A stretch of DNA of 46,443 bases from contig NZ_LIQZ01000196.1 in NCBI RefSeq assembly GCF_001418655.1, forward strand, positions 1-46,443, given 5' to 3'. The notes beneath the pieces were generated by a model that was not told the DNA's origin, ran no database searches, and saw only the letters and a program-made list of their open reading frames with translations. Each line of letters opens with the position of its first letter. The stretch's first letter is position 1. Position numbers and translations under genes: made by a program. This document shows, in pieces, positions 16,500 to 24,895 of this stretch. Origin of the DNA: Streptomyces phaeochromogenes. GTDB lineage: Bacteria; Actinomycetota; Actinomycetes; Streptomycetales; Streptomycetaceae.

Positions 16500-16677
16500 G
16501 GGCTGGGCCCCACAGGATGGCGGAGCCGAGGCGCTGCTGGGCGACCATGAGGCCCAGCGGGGCGTCCGGGGCCAGGAGATGGTCCTGCCCGACGACATCT
16601 TCCAGCCAGGTGGGGCGCAGGCGGTCGGCGAGGGGCCGGGCGGGCTCCTCGTCGAAGAGCGGCAGGGTCGGTTCCAT
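16500..16677 (-). pseudogene. 5' fragment of rarA/mgsA (replication-associated recombination AAA+ ATPase)
   Basis: From an ATG at 16677 the minus strand encodes about 57 residues that match the RarA N-terminus: PLADRLRPTWLEDVVGQDHLLAPDAPLG followed by RLGSAILWGP. The homology ends exactly before the Walker A loop, where the family continues with a GTGKTT-type sequence and this frame runs into the palindromic CRISPR-like region. The rest of the gene is absent, so no ATPase can be made. Confidence 0.8.
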
Positions 16678-16728
16678 TGGTCTCTCGGGTCGGAAGCGGA
16701 CACGTGTGCGGACGGGGCGAGCCGTGCA

Positions 16729-16754
16729 CACTGGGCACTGGGCACTGGGCACTG
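16729..16754. repeat. Heptamer tandem repeat (CACTGGG)
   Basis: Three full copies and one partial copy of CACTGGG run from 16729 to 16754, with another isolated GCACTGGGG near 16801. It lies between the rarA relic and the YjbR genes. Confidence 0.8.
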
Positions 16755-16794
16755 ACAGGCGTGGCTCAGCCGCTCGTAGGGAAGCTCGTGGTGC

Positions 16795-17163
16795 TCATCG
16801 GGCACTGGGGCGGTCGCGTCGCGGTAGCCGCTCGGCGACCAGGTCGTAGGAATCCTCGACCGCGTCGGTGACCAGCCGCTCGGTGATGCCGGGTCCCGGC
16901 CCGAGCGAGATCCAGTGGCGTTTGTCGAGGTAGCGGCCCGGTGTGATCGAGGCGTAGCCGCGTTCTTGCGCGCGGGCGTGTTCGGGTTCGCACTTGACCG
17001 TGATGATCTGTTCGTCCGGGTCGTCGGTGACGATCAGGAACAATTTCCCCGCGACCTTGTATACGTCGAGTCCCGGGGTGAAGGGGTAGCCGTGACTGAC
17101 GTCGGGGAGGGCCAGGGCCGCCCGGCGGGCGGTGTCCTGGAGCCGGTCACCGGCCGCGCTCAC
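16795..17163 (-). CDS. MmcQ/YjbR-family protein, second of a tandem pair
   Basis: The 122-aa protein has the YjbR/MmcQ double-wing fold signature: DVYKVAGKLFLIV, ITVKCEPEHARAQ, ITPGRYLDKRHWISLG and an ending DAVEDSYDLVAERLP. The GTG at 17163 overlaps the stop of the preceding paralog by 4 bp, so translation is coupled. The function is not established; the fold is often annotated as DNA-binding. The two proteins share the order of all motifs but differ widely in sequence, so the duplication is not recent. Confidence 0.88.
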   Translation of the reverse strand: MSAAGDRLQDTARRAALALPDVSHGYPFTPGLDVYKVAGKLFLIVTDDPDEQIITVKCEPEHARAQERGYASITPGRYLDKRHWISLGPGPGITERLVTDAVEDSYDLVAERLPRRDRPSAR

Positions 17164-17555
17164 CGGGCCGCCCGCGTGACGGTGCCGTAGGTGTGCGGGT
17201 CGACAGGCCGCTCGGCCTTGGGCAGGTGGGCGACGACCAGCCGGTAGGAGTCGGTGACGAGCTCCCTGACGAGCTCCTCGTCGACGCCTTCTCCGCTCTC
17301 CAGGGTGATCCAGTGCTTCTTGTTCATGTGGTAGCCGGGGGTGATGTGGCTGTACTGCTCCCGCAGGGCGTGGGCCTCGCCGGGGTCCGCCTTGAGGATC
17401 ACGACGGGACGCCCCGGGACTTCGGTCATCAGCATGAACACCTTGCCGCGCACCTTGTAGACCTCCCAGTCGGGGCCGAAGGGGTGCTCCAGCCGGGCTC
17501 CGGGGAGTTCCTCCGCGCACTCGGCAGCGGTCTCGTGCAGGGTCGATGCATTCAT
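17160..17555 (-). CDS. MmcQ/YjbR-family protein, first of a tandem pair
   Basis: The 131-aa protein has the family pattern LPGARLEHPFGPDWEVYKVRGKVF, VVILKADPGEAHALREQY, ITPGYHMNKKHWITLESG and LVTDSYRLVVAHLP. The ATG at 17555 starts about 130 bp from the divergent AraC regulator gene. It forms a two-gene operon with the paralog downstream. No catalytic motif is evident. Confidence 0.9.
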   Translation of the reverse strand: MNASTLHETAAECAEELPGARLEHPFGPDWEVYKVRGKVFMLMTEVPGRPVVILKADPGEAHALREQYSHITPGYHMNKKHWITLESGEGVDEELVRELVTDSYRLVVAHLPKAERPVDPHTYGTVTRAAR

Positions 17556-17684
17556 GGGTGGTGAGCCCTCTCAGGTGGTGACGGGCTGTGGCATCGCAGA
17601 AGGCGCGGAGCGCGCCGCGCGGGCGCGCCGGCACGTCCCATCCTTCCGCCGCAGCCGACCGGAAGGGCGGTAGGCTGCGGACAC

Positions 17685-18638
17685 GTGATGGTCGACAAGC
17701 GACACCCCGATCCGAGCGGAAGCACGGCCGGACCAGCTGCGGTTCCGCTGTACGGTTTCCAGCCCCCGGTCGGTACTCCCTACGGCCTTGAGGTGGGCAC
17801 CGTCGAGGACTTCTTCGCCCAGCACGACGACTGGCCGTGGAACCCGCCCCGTCCGGGCCGTGCCACCTTCCACTACCTCATCGCGGTCACCGAGGGTGAG
17901 CTGCGGCACGACGTCGACCACGTCACGCGGACCGTCGCCCCCGGCCAGTGGCTGTGGGTGCGTCCCGGGCACGTGCAGTGCTGGCATCCGCCCGGCGCGG
18001 CCCGCGGCCCGTTCATCCTGTTCGAACCGGATGTACTGCGGCCCGACCTCGCCCGTCTTCTGGCCCCGCTCACCGCGCACGAGGCCCCTGCCGTGCTCAG
18101 CCCGCATCCCGACGACACCGCCTGGCTCCAGCAGACGGCACTCCAGCTCCTGGACGAGCACCGCGCACTGGGGCGCCGCCCCCTCGACATCCACCACGCC
18201 CTGCGGCGCAGTTTGCTCGAATCGCTGCTGCTGCGCCTGGCCAACTCCCCGGGCATCGCCCCCACCGGCACGGCCACGGCAGGCACCGGCCGCGCCGACC
18301 GGTACGGACGCTTCCTGGACGTCTTGGAACTTCACTTCCGCGAACTGCACCAAGCCGCGGACTACGCCGAGTTGCTCGGCTGCTCGGTCCGCACCCTCAG
18401 CCGCGCCGCCCAAGACGCCACCGGCAAGGGAGTACGCGAGCTCATCGACGAGCGGCGCCTCCTGGAAGCCCGGCGCCTGCTGAGAGGCGCCCAATGGGAT
18501 GCCCGGACCGTGGCCGTCCACCTCGGCTTCACCGATCCCGCGAACTTCGGCCGCTTCTTCCGAGACCGCACCGGCCTCACCCCGTCCGCCTTCGCGGCCG
18601 GCGAATCCCCGACTCTCCCCCCTCCCTCCCTTGGTTGA
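17685..18638 (+). CDS. AraC-family transcriptional regulator
   Basis: The 317-aa regulator has an N-terminal cupin-like sensor (residues about 15-130, with TRTVAPGQWLWVRPGHVQCW) and a C-terminal double helix-turn-helix. The first helix pair is at DYAELLGCSVRTLSRA; the second is at RTVAVHLGFTDPANFGRFFRDRTGLTPSAF, the classic AraC signature. Start codons GTG 17685 and ATG 17688 are adjacent. A TAGGCT hexamer lies 9 bp upstream of the GTG, suggesting a leaderless transcript. Its closest downstream gene is the convergent cyclophilin-like gene; the ligand and targets are unknown. Confidence 0.93.
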   Translation: MMVDKRHPDPSGSTAGPAAVPLYGFQPPVGTPYGLEVGTVEDFFAQHDDWPWNPPRPGRATFHYLIAVTEGELRHDVDHVTRTVAPGQWLWVRPGHVQCWHPPGAARGPFILFEPDVLRPDLARLLAPLTAHEAPAVLSPHPDDTAWLQQTALQLLDEHRALGRRPLDIHHALRRSLLESLLLRLANSPGIAPTGTATAGTGRADRYGRFLDVLELHFRELHQAADYAELLGCSVRTLSRAAQDATGKGVRELIDERRLLEARRLLRGAQWDARTVAVHLGFTDPANFGRFFRDRTGLTPSAFAAGESPTLPPPSLG

Positions 18639-18666
18639 CGAGATCTCGGTGGTTTCCGGCTGGGTC

Positions 18667-19038
18667 TCAGTCGATGGCCTCGATGGCCTCGATGGCGACG
18701 TCGACCGCGCCGTCGTACTTCTTGAGGGCATCGGCCCCCAAGTGGTCGATTTTCCCGAGGATCACGATGCCGGGGTCGGGGATGGACTCGCCGTCGTGGT
18801 CATAGAAGACGGCGATGTCGGGACCAGGTGACCAGTAGGCGATGTCGCCGATCTCGTAGCTGAACCGCGGCTCGCCTCCCACGGCGAGAGACCGGGACAG
18901 GTGACCGTACTTCTCGCGCTTGAACAGGTCATCCATCCGCAGAGTCAGCGGAAGCAGCGAGGCGAAGTCGCGTGCCGTCGCGTTGTCGTCGAGGGTTGCG
19001 CTGAGGACGGTCTCTCCGGCGGTCAGTCGGATTCTCAT
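18667..19038 (-). CDS. Cyclophilin-like fold protein
   Basis: The 123-aa protein matches the small cyclophilin-like domain family: MRIRLTAGETVLSATLDDN, ASLLPLTLRMDDLFKREKYG, then GDIAYWSPGPDIAVFYDHDG and IVILGKIDHLG. It resembles a beta-barrel of the peptidyl-prolyl isomerase fold with no known activity. A short in-frame repeat encodes the AIEAIEAID C-terminus. These proteins are often found beside aldo/keto reductases and AraC regulators, as here. Confidence 0.82.
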   Translation of the reverse strand: MRIRLTAGETVLSATLDDNATARDFASLLPLTLRMDDLFKREKYGHLSRSLAVGGEPRFSYEIGDIAYWSPGPDIAVFYDHDGESIPDPGIVILGKIDHLGADALKKYDGAVDVAIEAIEAID

Positions 19039-19192
19039 AGGAGTTCCGCTCTCCGGGGTGTAGTTGCAGTGATCGTCAGGCCGACTCGGACGCCGCGTTC
19101 ATCGGGTAGGAGCTTCGCTTCGGCACGGACCGTGTGAAGGCAACTTCGACGTCACCGCGATGGCAGGTCGGTTGAATTACCATTCTCGGCCG

Positions 19193-19254
19193 CCGGGCCG
19201 GTTGACGATGATGACCCGCACGTCACCTGTGCGGCGTCACCGGCTGCTGTCGAC
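19193..19254 (-). pseudogene. Duplicated 5' scrap of the quinone-oxidoreductase gene
   Basis: About 62 bp match the start of the oxidoreductase gene at 22239-22301, with roughly 85% identity and the same orientation. Shared stretches include GCGGCGTC and CCGGCTGCTGTCG. The base corresponding to the A of an internal ATG is missing, so the frame is broken. It lies in the 245-bp gap between the cyclophilin-like gene and the aldo/keto reductase gene; nothing else is recognisable there. Confidence 0.65.
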
Positions 19255-19284
19255 CGGCCCGTGCGGGCCGCGTGAAGGGGCGGT

Positions 19285-20277
19285 TCAGTCGGTGGTGAAG
19301 CTGGACAGCACCGCGGCCGGGAGGCGGCTGCCTGCCGAGCCGTGGGGAAGCATCTCGGCGATGCGGGCCAGATCGGTGGCGGAGAGCTGGACGTCGGCGG
19401 CGCCGGCGTTCTCCACGAGGCGCTTGGTGCTGCGGGTGCCGGGAATGGGCGCGACGTCCTCGCCCTGGGCGAGCAGCCAGGCCAGCGCGAGCTGGGCGAC
19501 GGTGATACCCGCGGTGTCGGCCAGGTCCTTGAGCTGCTCGGTGGCGTGCAGGTTGTACGTGTAGTTCTCGCCCTGCCAACGCTCGTCCCAGCTGCGCATG
19601 TCGTCCGCGGGGTATTCGACGGCGGGCTTGACCTGGCCGGTGAGGAAGCCGCGACCGAGCGGGGAGTAGGGCACCAGGCCGACGCCGAGTTCCCGCAGCA
19701 CGGGAAGGATCTTCTCCTCGACCTCCCGCTCGAAGAGCGAGTACTCGTACTGGAGCACGGAGACCGGGGTGACGGCGTGGGCGCGGCGGATGTACTGGGG
19801 GCCGACGTTGCTCAGGCCGAAGCACTTCACCTTGCCTTCGGTGATCAGTTCGCCGACCACGCCGGCGACCTCCTCGACCGGAACGGCGGGGTCGGAGATG
19901 TGCTGGTAGAAGAGGTCGATGCGGTCGCTCTGCAGGTAGCGCAGGCTGTTCTCGGCGACCTTGCGGATGTTTTCCGGGCGGCTGTTGAAGCCGGGGCTGA
20001 GCGCCGGGGCGGTCATGTCGAAGCCGAACTTGGTCGCGAGGACCACCTCGTCGCGGAAGTCTTTGACCGCCTTGCCCAGGAGGATCTCGTTGCTGCCGGT
20101 ACCGGCCCCGTACAGCTCGGCGGTGTCGAAGAAGTCGATCCCGAGTTCGTGGGCGCGGCGAATGGTCGCGATGCCCTCGTCGTCGTTCGAGGCGCCGTAG
20201 GCCATGGACATGCCCATGGTCCCCAGGCCGAGCGCCGAGACGCGCAGGCCCTGAGAGCCCAGATTGCGGTGCTGCAT
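19285..20277 (-). CDS. Aldo/keto reductase
   Basis: This 330-aa NADPH-dependent reductase of the (beta/alpha)8 family has the catalytic tetrad Asp51 and Tyr56 (FFDTAELYG), Lys83 (LATKFG) and His126 (YQHISDP). The cofactor-binding end includes IPGTRSTKRLVENAGA. The substrate is unknown; the family reduces aldehydes and ketones. The gene is divergent from a TetR regulator, with two inverted-repeat operators between them, so it is probably the main target of that regulator. Confidence 0.94.
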   Translation of the reverse strand: MQHRNLGSQGLRVSALGLGTMGMSMAYGASNDDEGIATIRRAHELGIDFFDTAELYGAGTGSNEILLGKAVKDFRDEVVLATKFGFDMTAPALSPGFNSRPENIRKVAENSLRYLQSDRIDLFYQHISDPAVPVEEVAGVVGELITEGKVKCFGLSNVGPQYIRRAHAVTPVSVLQYEYSLFEREVEEKILPVLRELGVGLVPYSPLGRGFLTGQVKPAVEYPADDMRSWDERWQGENYTYNLHATEQLKDLADTAGITVAQLALAWLLAQGEDVAPIPGTRSTKRLVENAGAADVQLSATDLARIAEMLPHGSAGSRLPAAVLSSFTTD

Positions 20278-20321
20278 GAGTTCACTCCCTCAGTGGTTCG
20301 CCGGCTTCACCCGCAGAGGCC

Positions 20322-20387
20322 AAACCGAACTGTTCCGTTTGACCCTACGCGCCGGCCAGCCGGATGCCAAACCAAACGGTTCGGTGC
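20322..20387. promoter_or_regulatory. Two TetR-type operators between aldo/keto reductase and tetR
   Basis: Two related imperfect palindromes lie in the 124-bp divergent spacer. Operator 1 is AAACCGAAC-T-GTTCCGTTT (20322-20340, one mismatch between arms). Operator 2 is AAACCAAAC-G-GTTCGGTGC (20369-20387). They share the half-site AAACCRAAC and are 47 bp apart centre to centre. A -10-like TATCCT at 20390-20395 lies 6 nt before the tetR ATG, which implies a leaderless tetR transcript overlapped by operator 2. Confidence 0.7.
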
Positions 20388-20401
20388 TCTATCCTGGGCC
20401 C

Positions 20402-21019
20402 ATGTCCCAGTCCCGCGACTCCGGCCAGACCGCAGCTCCCGCCGCCGCCGACACCACGCGCGAGCGCATCCTTGCCGCTGCCATGGAGGAGTTCGCCCGC
20501 CACGGCATCGCCGGCGCCCGCGTGGACCGCATCGCCAAGCTCGCCAAGACCAGCAAAGAACGCGTCTACGCCTACTTCCGCAGCAAAGACGCGCTCTATG
20601 CCGCTGTCGCTGCACGGGAGTATGTCGTCATCGCCGAGGCCACCCAGATAGACCCGACCGACCTCCCTGGCTACGCGGGCCGCCTGTTCGACTACTTCGT
20701 CGCCCGTCCGGACCACCACCGCCTGATCACCTGGGGCCGCCTCGAGCTGCCGGGCACCGCAACCGGCGCCGACGATCCCGACCAGGCAGTGATCGCCCGC
20801 AAGATCGACCTGCTCCGCCAGGTGCAGCAAGCCGGACAGCTCGACCCCGCCTGGGACCCGGCCGACGTCCTCGCCCTGGTCAACCAGATCGCCATGACCT
20901 GGGCGTCGCAACCCGAACTCAGCGAGGCCGCCGCCGCACACGCCGTGGACCCCACCACCGCCGCCCGCCGCACCGCGGTGGTGACCGCTGTCGAGCGGCT
21001 TTTCCCTCGAGCACGCTGA
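20402..21019 (+). CDS. TetR-family transcriptional regulator
   Basis: The 205-aa repressor has an N-terminal helix-turn-helix (residues about 18-62: RERILAAAMEEFARHGIAGARVDRIAKLAKTS, split by the turn, then VYAYFRSKDALYAAV). A ligand-binding domain with ITWGRLELPG and a C-terminal segment typical of the TetR_C group follow. The ATG at 20402 is preferred over the longer frame, since homology begins there and a -10 box lies just upstream. It probably represses itself and the divergent aldo/keto reductase. Confidence 0.93.
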   Translation: MSQSRDSGQTAAPAAADTTRERILAAAMEEFARHGIAGARVDRIAKLAKTSKERVYAYFRSKDALYAAVAAREYVVIAEATQIDPTDLPGYAGRLFDYFVARPDHHRLITWGRLELPGTATGADDPDQAVIARKIDLLRQVQQAGQLDPAWDPADVLALVNQIAMTWASQPELSEAAAAHAVDPTTAARRTAVVTAVERLFPRAR

Positions 21020-21066
21020 GGTCCCCGGACCGGCGGCAGCCCTGCTCGAACATTCCCCAAACGGCG

Positions 21067-21104
21067 CCGGCCGCCCTTGTCACCACCGGCCGCCCTTGTC
21101 ACCA
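21067..21104. repeat. 19-bp perfect tandem duplication
   Basis: CCGGCCGCCCTTGTCACCA is present twice in direct succession (21067-21085 and 21086-21104). It lies in the 260-bp gap between tetR and the convergent oxidoreductase gene, which otherwise shows no gene. Confidence 0.9.
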
Positions 21105-21282
21105 ATGGGCGCATCCTGCTGACGAATCAGAGCTCCTGGCCAGGGGAACAGGTGCCTGGTGGGGCAGGCACGGGCGCCCCTTGCGCCTCACGCGGTGTCA
21201 GGATTTCGTGCTCACCGGCGCTTACGTTGTCGGCCCTCGCGCATCGGGAGTGGTTGGTTGTCGTTTCTCGGTTGCCCGGGTC

Positions 21283-22305
21283 TCAGTCGTCCAGGACGAC
21301 GACGTGCTTGCCCGGCGTGGTGCCGGACTCGACGTCGGCCTGGGCGTCACGGACCTGTTCCAGGCCGTGGTAGACCTTCGCGACGGGGACGTTGAGGCGT
21401 CCTGCGGCGATGGCCTGGAGCTGGTGGGCGAAGACGTCGGCCGGGAGGTCGGCTGCCTGACCGCCGTAGGACGTCAGCCGCACCCCGCCCGGGATCATGA
21501 ACGGGCTGAAATCGGGGATCGTCCACTGGCCCGCCAGGGCTCCGGTGAAGCAGACAGTGCCGTGCCGGCGAACGGTGCGGAGGGTGTCGGCGAGGACCGA
21601 GCAGCCCACCAGCTCCAGTACGGCGTCGACACCCTCCGGCATCAGCTCGCGCACCTGGTCGGCGATCGTGCCGCTGTCGACGAGGGGATGGTCGACGCCC
21701 GCGGCCCGCAATTCCCCGGCCCGACCGGGGCTGCGTGTGGTGGACAGCACGGTGGCTCCGAGGTCCTTCGCGATCGTGGCCGCGCTCAGCCCGACCGTGG
21801 AGGTGCCGCCGCGGATCAGCAGCGTCTGCCCGGCCTTGAGGTCCAGGCCGGTGGTCAGCGATCCGTAGGCGGTCTGGAACATCTCCGGCAGCGCACCGAC
21901 GACCTCCCACGGCAGACCGGACTCGAACGGGATGACCTGCCCGGCTGGAACGCTCACGTACTGGGCGTACGCGCCGTCGGAGGAGCGACCCATGCCGCCC
22001 ATCATGGTCGCGACCTGCTGCCCCGGGCGCAGCCCGCTGTCCTCGTCGGCCTCGTCGACCACGCCGACGCCCTCGATGCCGGGGATGCGCGGGTAGGTGA
22101 CCTCCGCGTCCGACTCGCCCTTGCGGGTGGTGACCTCGGACTCGTTGACGCCGAACGCCTTCACCCTGATCCGCACCCAGCCGGGCTTGCGTGCGGGCAC
22201 CGGCACATCCTGGATCTCCAGTGCGTCGAGGCCGCCGGGCCGGGTGACGACGACGGCCCGCATCGTCGCCTGTGCGGCGTCGCCGGCTGCTGTCGGTTGG
22301 CTCAT
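21283..22305 (-). CDS. Quinone oxidoreductase-type (zinc-independent MDR) alcohol dehydrogenase
   Basis: The 340-aa protein is a medium-chain dehydrogenase of the quinone oxidoreductase branch: MRAVVVTRPGG, VRIRVKAFGVNESEV, PGIEGVGVVDEADE, and the nucleotide-binding loop LLIRGGTSTVGLSAATIAKDLGA split by a turn near residue 165. The zinc ligands of true alcohol dehydrogenases are missing. The ATG at 22305 has an upstream GGAA element; a longer open frame exists but is not supported. It lies 59 bp downstream of the esterase gene on the same strand, so the two are probably an operon. Confidence 0.92.
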   Translation of the reverse strand: MSQPTAAGDAAQATMRAVVVTRPGGLDALEIQDVPVPARKPGWVRIRVKAFGVNESEVTTRKGESDAEVTYPRIPGIEGVGVVDEADEDSGLRPGQQVATMMGGMGRSSDGAYAQYVSVPAGQVIPFESGLPWEVVGALPEMFQTAYGSLTTGLDLKAGQTLLIRGGTSTVGLSAATIAKDLGATVLSTTRSPGRAGELRAAGVDHPLVDSGTIADQVRELMPEGVDAVLELVGCSVLADTLRTVRRHGTVCFTGALAGQWTIPDFSPFMIPGGVRLTSYGGQAADLPADVFAHQLQAIAAGRLNVPVAKVYHGLEQVRDAQADVESGTTPGKHVVVLDD

Positions 22306-22364
22306 GTCGGGTTCCTTACTCCGTTCGCCCCCGTGGTGCGCGGTTGGGTATCGCCCGATGACCG

Positions 22365-23801
22365 TCAGGGGCGGTCGATGCCCTCCCACAGGTCGAGGGC
22401 CTGCTGGTAGTGGGCGGTGGCCTCGAAGGGAGGATTGCCGACGCTTTCCGAGGTGGGCCGGTTCGTGACGGCGGGCCACAGCCGGGGCTGCTCGCCGGTG
22501 GCGAAGTCGAGAACGATGTCGCGGATACGCGTGTCACGGTCGGCCTGTTCTGCGCTGCGGCCCGGCCGTTCCTGGCCGACCAGCGCGTACATCTCGGTGC
22601 CGTGCACGGCGGGCGCGCCCTCGGCGGGCCCGATCAGAAGGAGATGGGCGTTGCCGCCCGCCGCGGTGTGCGCCAGGGCGCCGCGGGCTGCGGGGAGCCC
22701 GAAGATGTAGTCCGACAGGAGTGCGGCGCGAACTTCGGCAGGGGTGCGGCCGCCCTGGTCGTAGGCGTCGACGATCTTCTTGGCGCGGGAGCGGGGAATG
22801 CGCCACCCGGCGACCTCGTCGACGATGCGGTCGACGGTGTGCGGGTCGAACCGGTCGAGGTCGTTCGCCACCCACCAGCCCATGTCGTCACTGGCCATGC
22901 TCAGCAGCACGTCGACATCACGGTGTGCGCCCGAGGCGAGTTCGTCCATGGGGTGGGCGTGCAGCACCGCGCCGGGCTGTCCGGCGTCCAGGACGACGCC
23001 GAGGCTCTTGCTGTCCATCCCGCCACGGACTCCGAGGTCCGTCGGGGTGACCTTGTGCAGGGCGGCCACCAGCGAGGCCGTATCAAGGTCGAGCAGCTTC
23101 TCCGGGTTGTCCGCGACGCCGAGCTCGGTGACGAACCGGTGGGCGAGTTCCTCGGCCCACCAGGCCGGCTGGAGACGCGAGGGCCCGGCGGAGAAGCCGG
23201 CCAATCGCCGGTACAGGCCGCCCGCGGAGGCGGCGCCGAGCAGCCCGAAGGTGGCATAGGCGCCGCCGCTGTGGCCGTAGACGGTGACGTTGTCGGGGTC
23301 GCCACCGAAGTGGGCGATGTTCCGCTTGATCCAGGTCAGTGCTGCGATGACATCCTGTAGGCAGAGGTTACTGGCCTCGGCGAGCCGCCCGCCGTACTGC
23401 GACAGCGAGAGCGCACCCAGCGCGCCGAGCCGGTAGTTGACCGACACACCCACCACGCGCCCCGACGCGGCGAGACCGGCGGCGTTCGAGGTGATCTGCG
23501 TGTTCGCGCCGTACTCGAATCCGCCGCCATGGATGTACACGGCCACCGGAAGCGCCTTCCCGGTCGGCTGCTCGGGAGCCCACACGTTCAGGTTCAGACA
23601 GTCCTCGCCCATCCCGCTGTCCGCTTCCAGCCAGTCGCCGCTGTCCGGCTGGACAGAGACGACGCCCTTGCGGTCATAGGGACGGTCCGGATCGAAATCC
23701 CCGACCACGGGGCGGCGGTACCGCTCGGCGGTGGCGTACGGGATTCCCCACCAGGACCGCACCCCTGGTGCAGTCGGCGCCTTGGGCGCGGTGGCGGTCA
23801 T
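22365..23801 (-). CDS. Type-B carboxylesterase
   Basis: This 478-aa esterase belongs to the para-nitrobenzyl esterase/cholinesterase group. The oxyanion hole is HGGGF (91-95), the signature EDCLNLNVW is at 66-74, and the nucleophile Ser178 is in GHSGG. ATG 23801 follows GGAAGG by about 8 nt. No signal peptide is seen, so it is likely cytoplasmic. Together with the downstream oxidoreductase and the nearby aldo/keto reductase it suggests detoxification or turnover of small esters and carbonyls, but no substrate can be named. Confidence 0.93.
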   Translation of the reverse strand: MTATAPKAPTAPGVRSWWGIPYATAERYRRPVVGDFDPDRPYDRKGVVSVQPDSGDWLEADSGMGEDCLNLNVWAPEQPTGKALPVAVYIHGGGFEYGANTQITSNAAGLAASGRVVGVSVNYRLGALGALSLSQYGGRLAEASNLCLQDVIAALTWIKRNIAHFGGDPDNVTVYGHSGGAYATFGLLGAASAGGLYRRLAGFSAGPSRLQPAWWAEELAHRFVTELGVADNPEKLLDLDTASLVAALHKVTPTDLGVRGGMDSKSLGVVLDAGQPGAVLHAHPMDELASGAHRDVDVLLSMASDDMGWWVANDLDRFDPHTVDRIVDEVAGWRIPRSRAKKIVDAYDQGGRTPAEVRAALLSDYIFGLPAARGALAHTAAGGNAHLLLIGPAEGAPAVHGTEMYALVGQERPGRSAEQADRDTRIRDIVLDFATGEQPRLWPAVTNRPTSESVGNPPFEATAHYQQALDLWEGIDRP

Positions 23802-24017
23802 GGCATGTCCTTCCAGCGCGATTCGGGTGTTCGCGCGGTGCTTCGGCGGCTGGTTGCTCGCGGTGACGTCTCCCATCGTTTCCCGGGATCCGACAAAACG
23901 CCCGGCGGGTGGCGGTCACCCGGTGGTCATCAGGTGACACTTCGGCAACAAGATCTCGGTGCGGCCATGAGCTTCTCCTACATGGCCGACGGCCGGATCG
24001 TTGGCCAACGGGTCGGC

Positions 24018-24050
24018 CCGACCTCCCGCAAGAGGTCGGTCTCTTCTTCT
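24018..24050 (+). terminator. Rho-independent-like hairpin with T-rich tail
   Basis: CCGACCTC (24018-24025) pairs with GAGGTCGG (24032-24039) around a 6-nt loop, followed by TCTCTTCTTCTT. This is the only hairpin of the window with a clear T-rich tract. No sure gene ends just upstream on the plus strand; a 28-codon frame starting at an ATG near 23967 runs through it and is probably not a gene. Confidence 0.6.
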
Positions 24051-24895
24051 TGATCCGGCGTCTTCGCGCGAACAGCGCCCGCTGCGGTGAGAGCTGTACT
24101 CCCTGTCACCGAGACCCGTAGGGGTGCGGTGTTGCGGCTGCTGAGGCGGTCGAGGGAGATGCGCAGGAGGAGGCGGCGCTCCTGGCCCGGATAGCTGTCA
24201 CCGGTCGTCAGGTCGGCCTGGCTCAGGGAGCTGCTGAACAGAACCAGACCTCGGCGGTGAGATCGGGGCGCAGCAGGCCGTCGTTCGTCACGAGCCTCGC
24301 CCGGCTCGCGATCGCGGTCGGCCAACGTCCTCCTGTCCAACTCCCGCGGTCTCCAGACCCTGGCAGAGACGGCCGCCGAGCTCGGCCGGCAAGCCCGCGC
24401 CGCGACACCCGAGGAGGCGGCCCGCGCCCGTGACCGGGGCGTGGTGAGCATCCCGCCGGCTCCCTACCGGGAGCTTTCTCGCCGCCGCGCTGTCGGGCAA
24501 GGTCGTCACGTCTCGCCTCAGCGGTAGGCGTCGCTGACCCGGGAGGAACGGGATGAGCAGGAAAGACCGGCGGCTGCATGTGCGGGAGCCGCCCAGCCCG
24601 TCCGCCCCCGCCCCGCCTGGTCGGTCCTCTCTGGGCCGTTTCCAGTACGGGCCGTTTTCGCGTCCCAGCTCGGACCGCACCCCATTCGGACTGCTTCCGT
24701 GCCCGCCCGCCGACCTGGCCGAGCCGCCTACTCGAAGGTCCCCGGGCAGCACTTCTGAATCCCCGTGTCCAGCCAGCGTCCAGAATCCGGCACCCAACGC
24801 CTCGCATACGCCACCCGCGGAAACCTGCCCCCTCACCAGACCACGACATCTGCGCAGATGAGAGCGATGTGAACCAACACCGACCACAACGGAGC
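24050..24895. other. Decayed region without an intact gene at the right end of segment E1
   Basis: No open frame here has a start, ribosome binding site and recognisable family. Two stretches show coding-like codon bias: the minus strand over about 24045-24250 (reading ISLDRLSSRNTAPLRV) and the plus strand over about 24322-24525 (reading GLQTLAETAAELGRQARAAT). They look like scraps of genes I cannot identify. At 24633-24659 a GGGCCGTTTCCAGTACGGGC-type motif recurs near 32290-32317, at the end of the neighbouring element. Confidence 0.4.

Noticed and set aside
16381..16520. A CRISPR array
   Set aside because: Only one convincing repeat-like palindrome; the neighbours match too poorly to call an array, and no cas genes are present.
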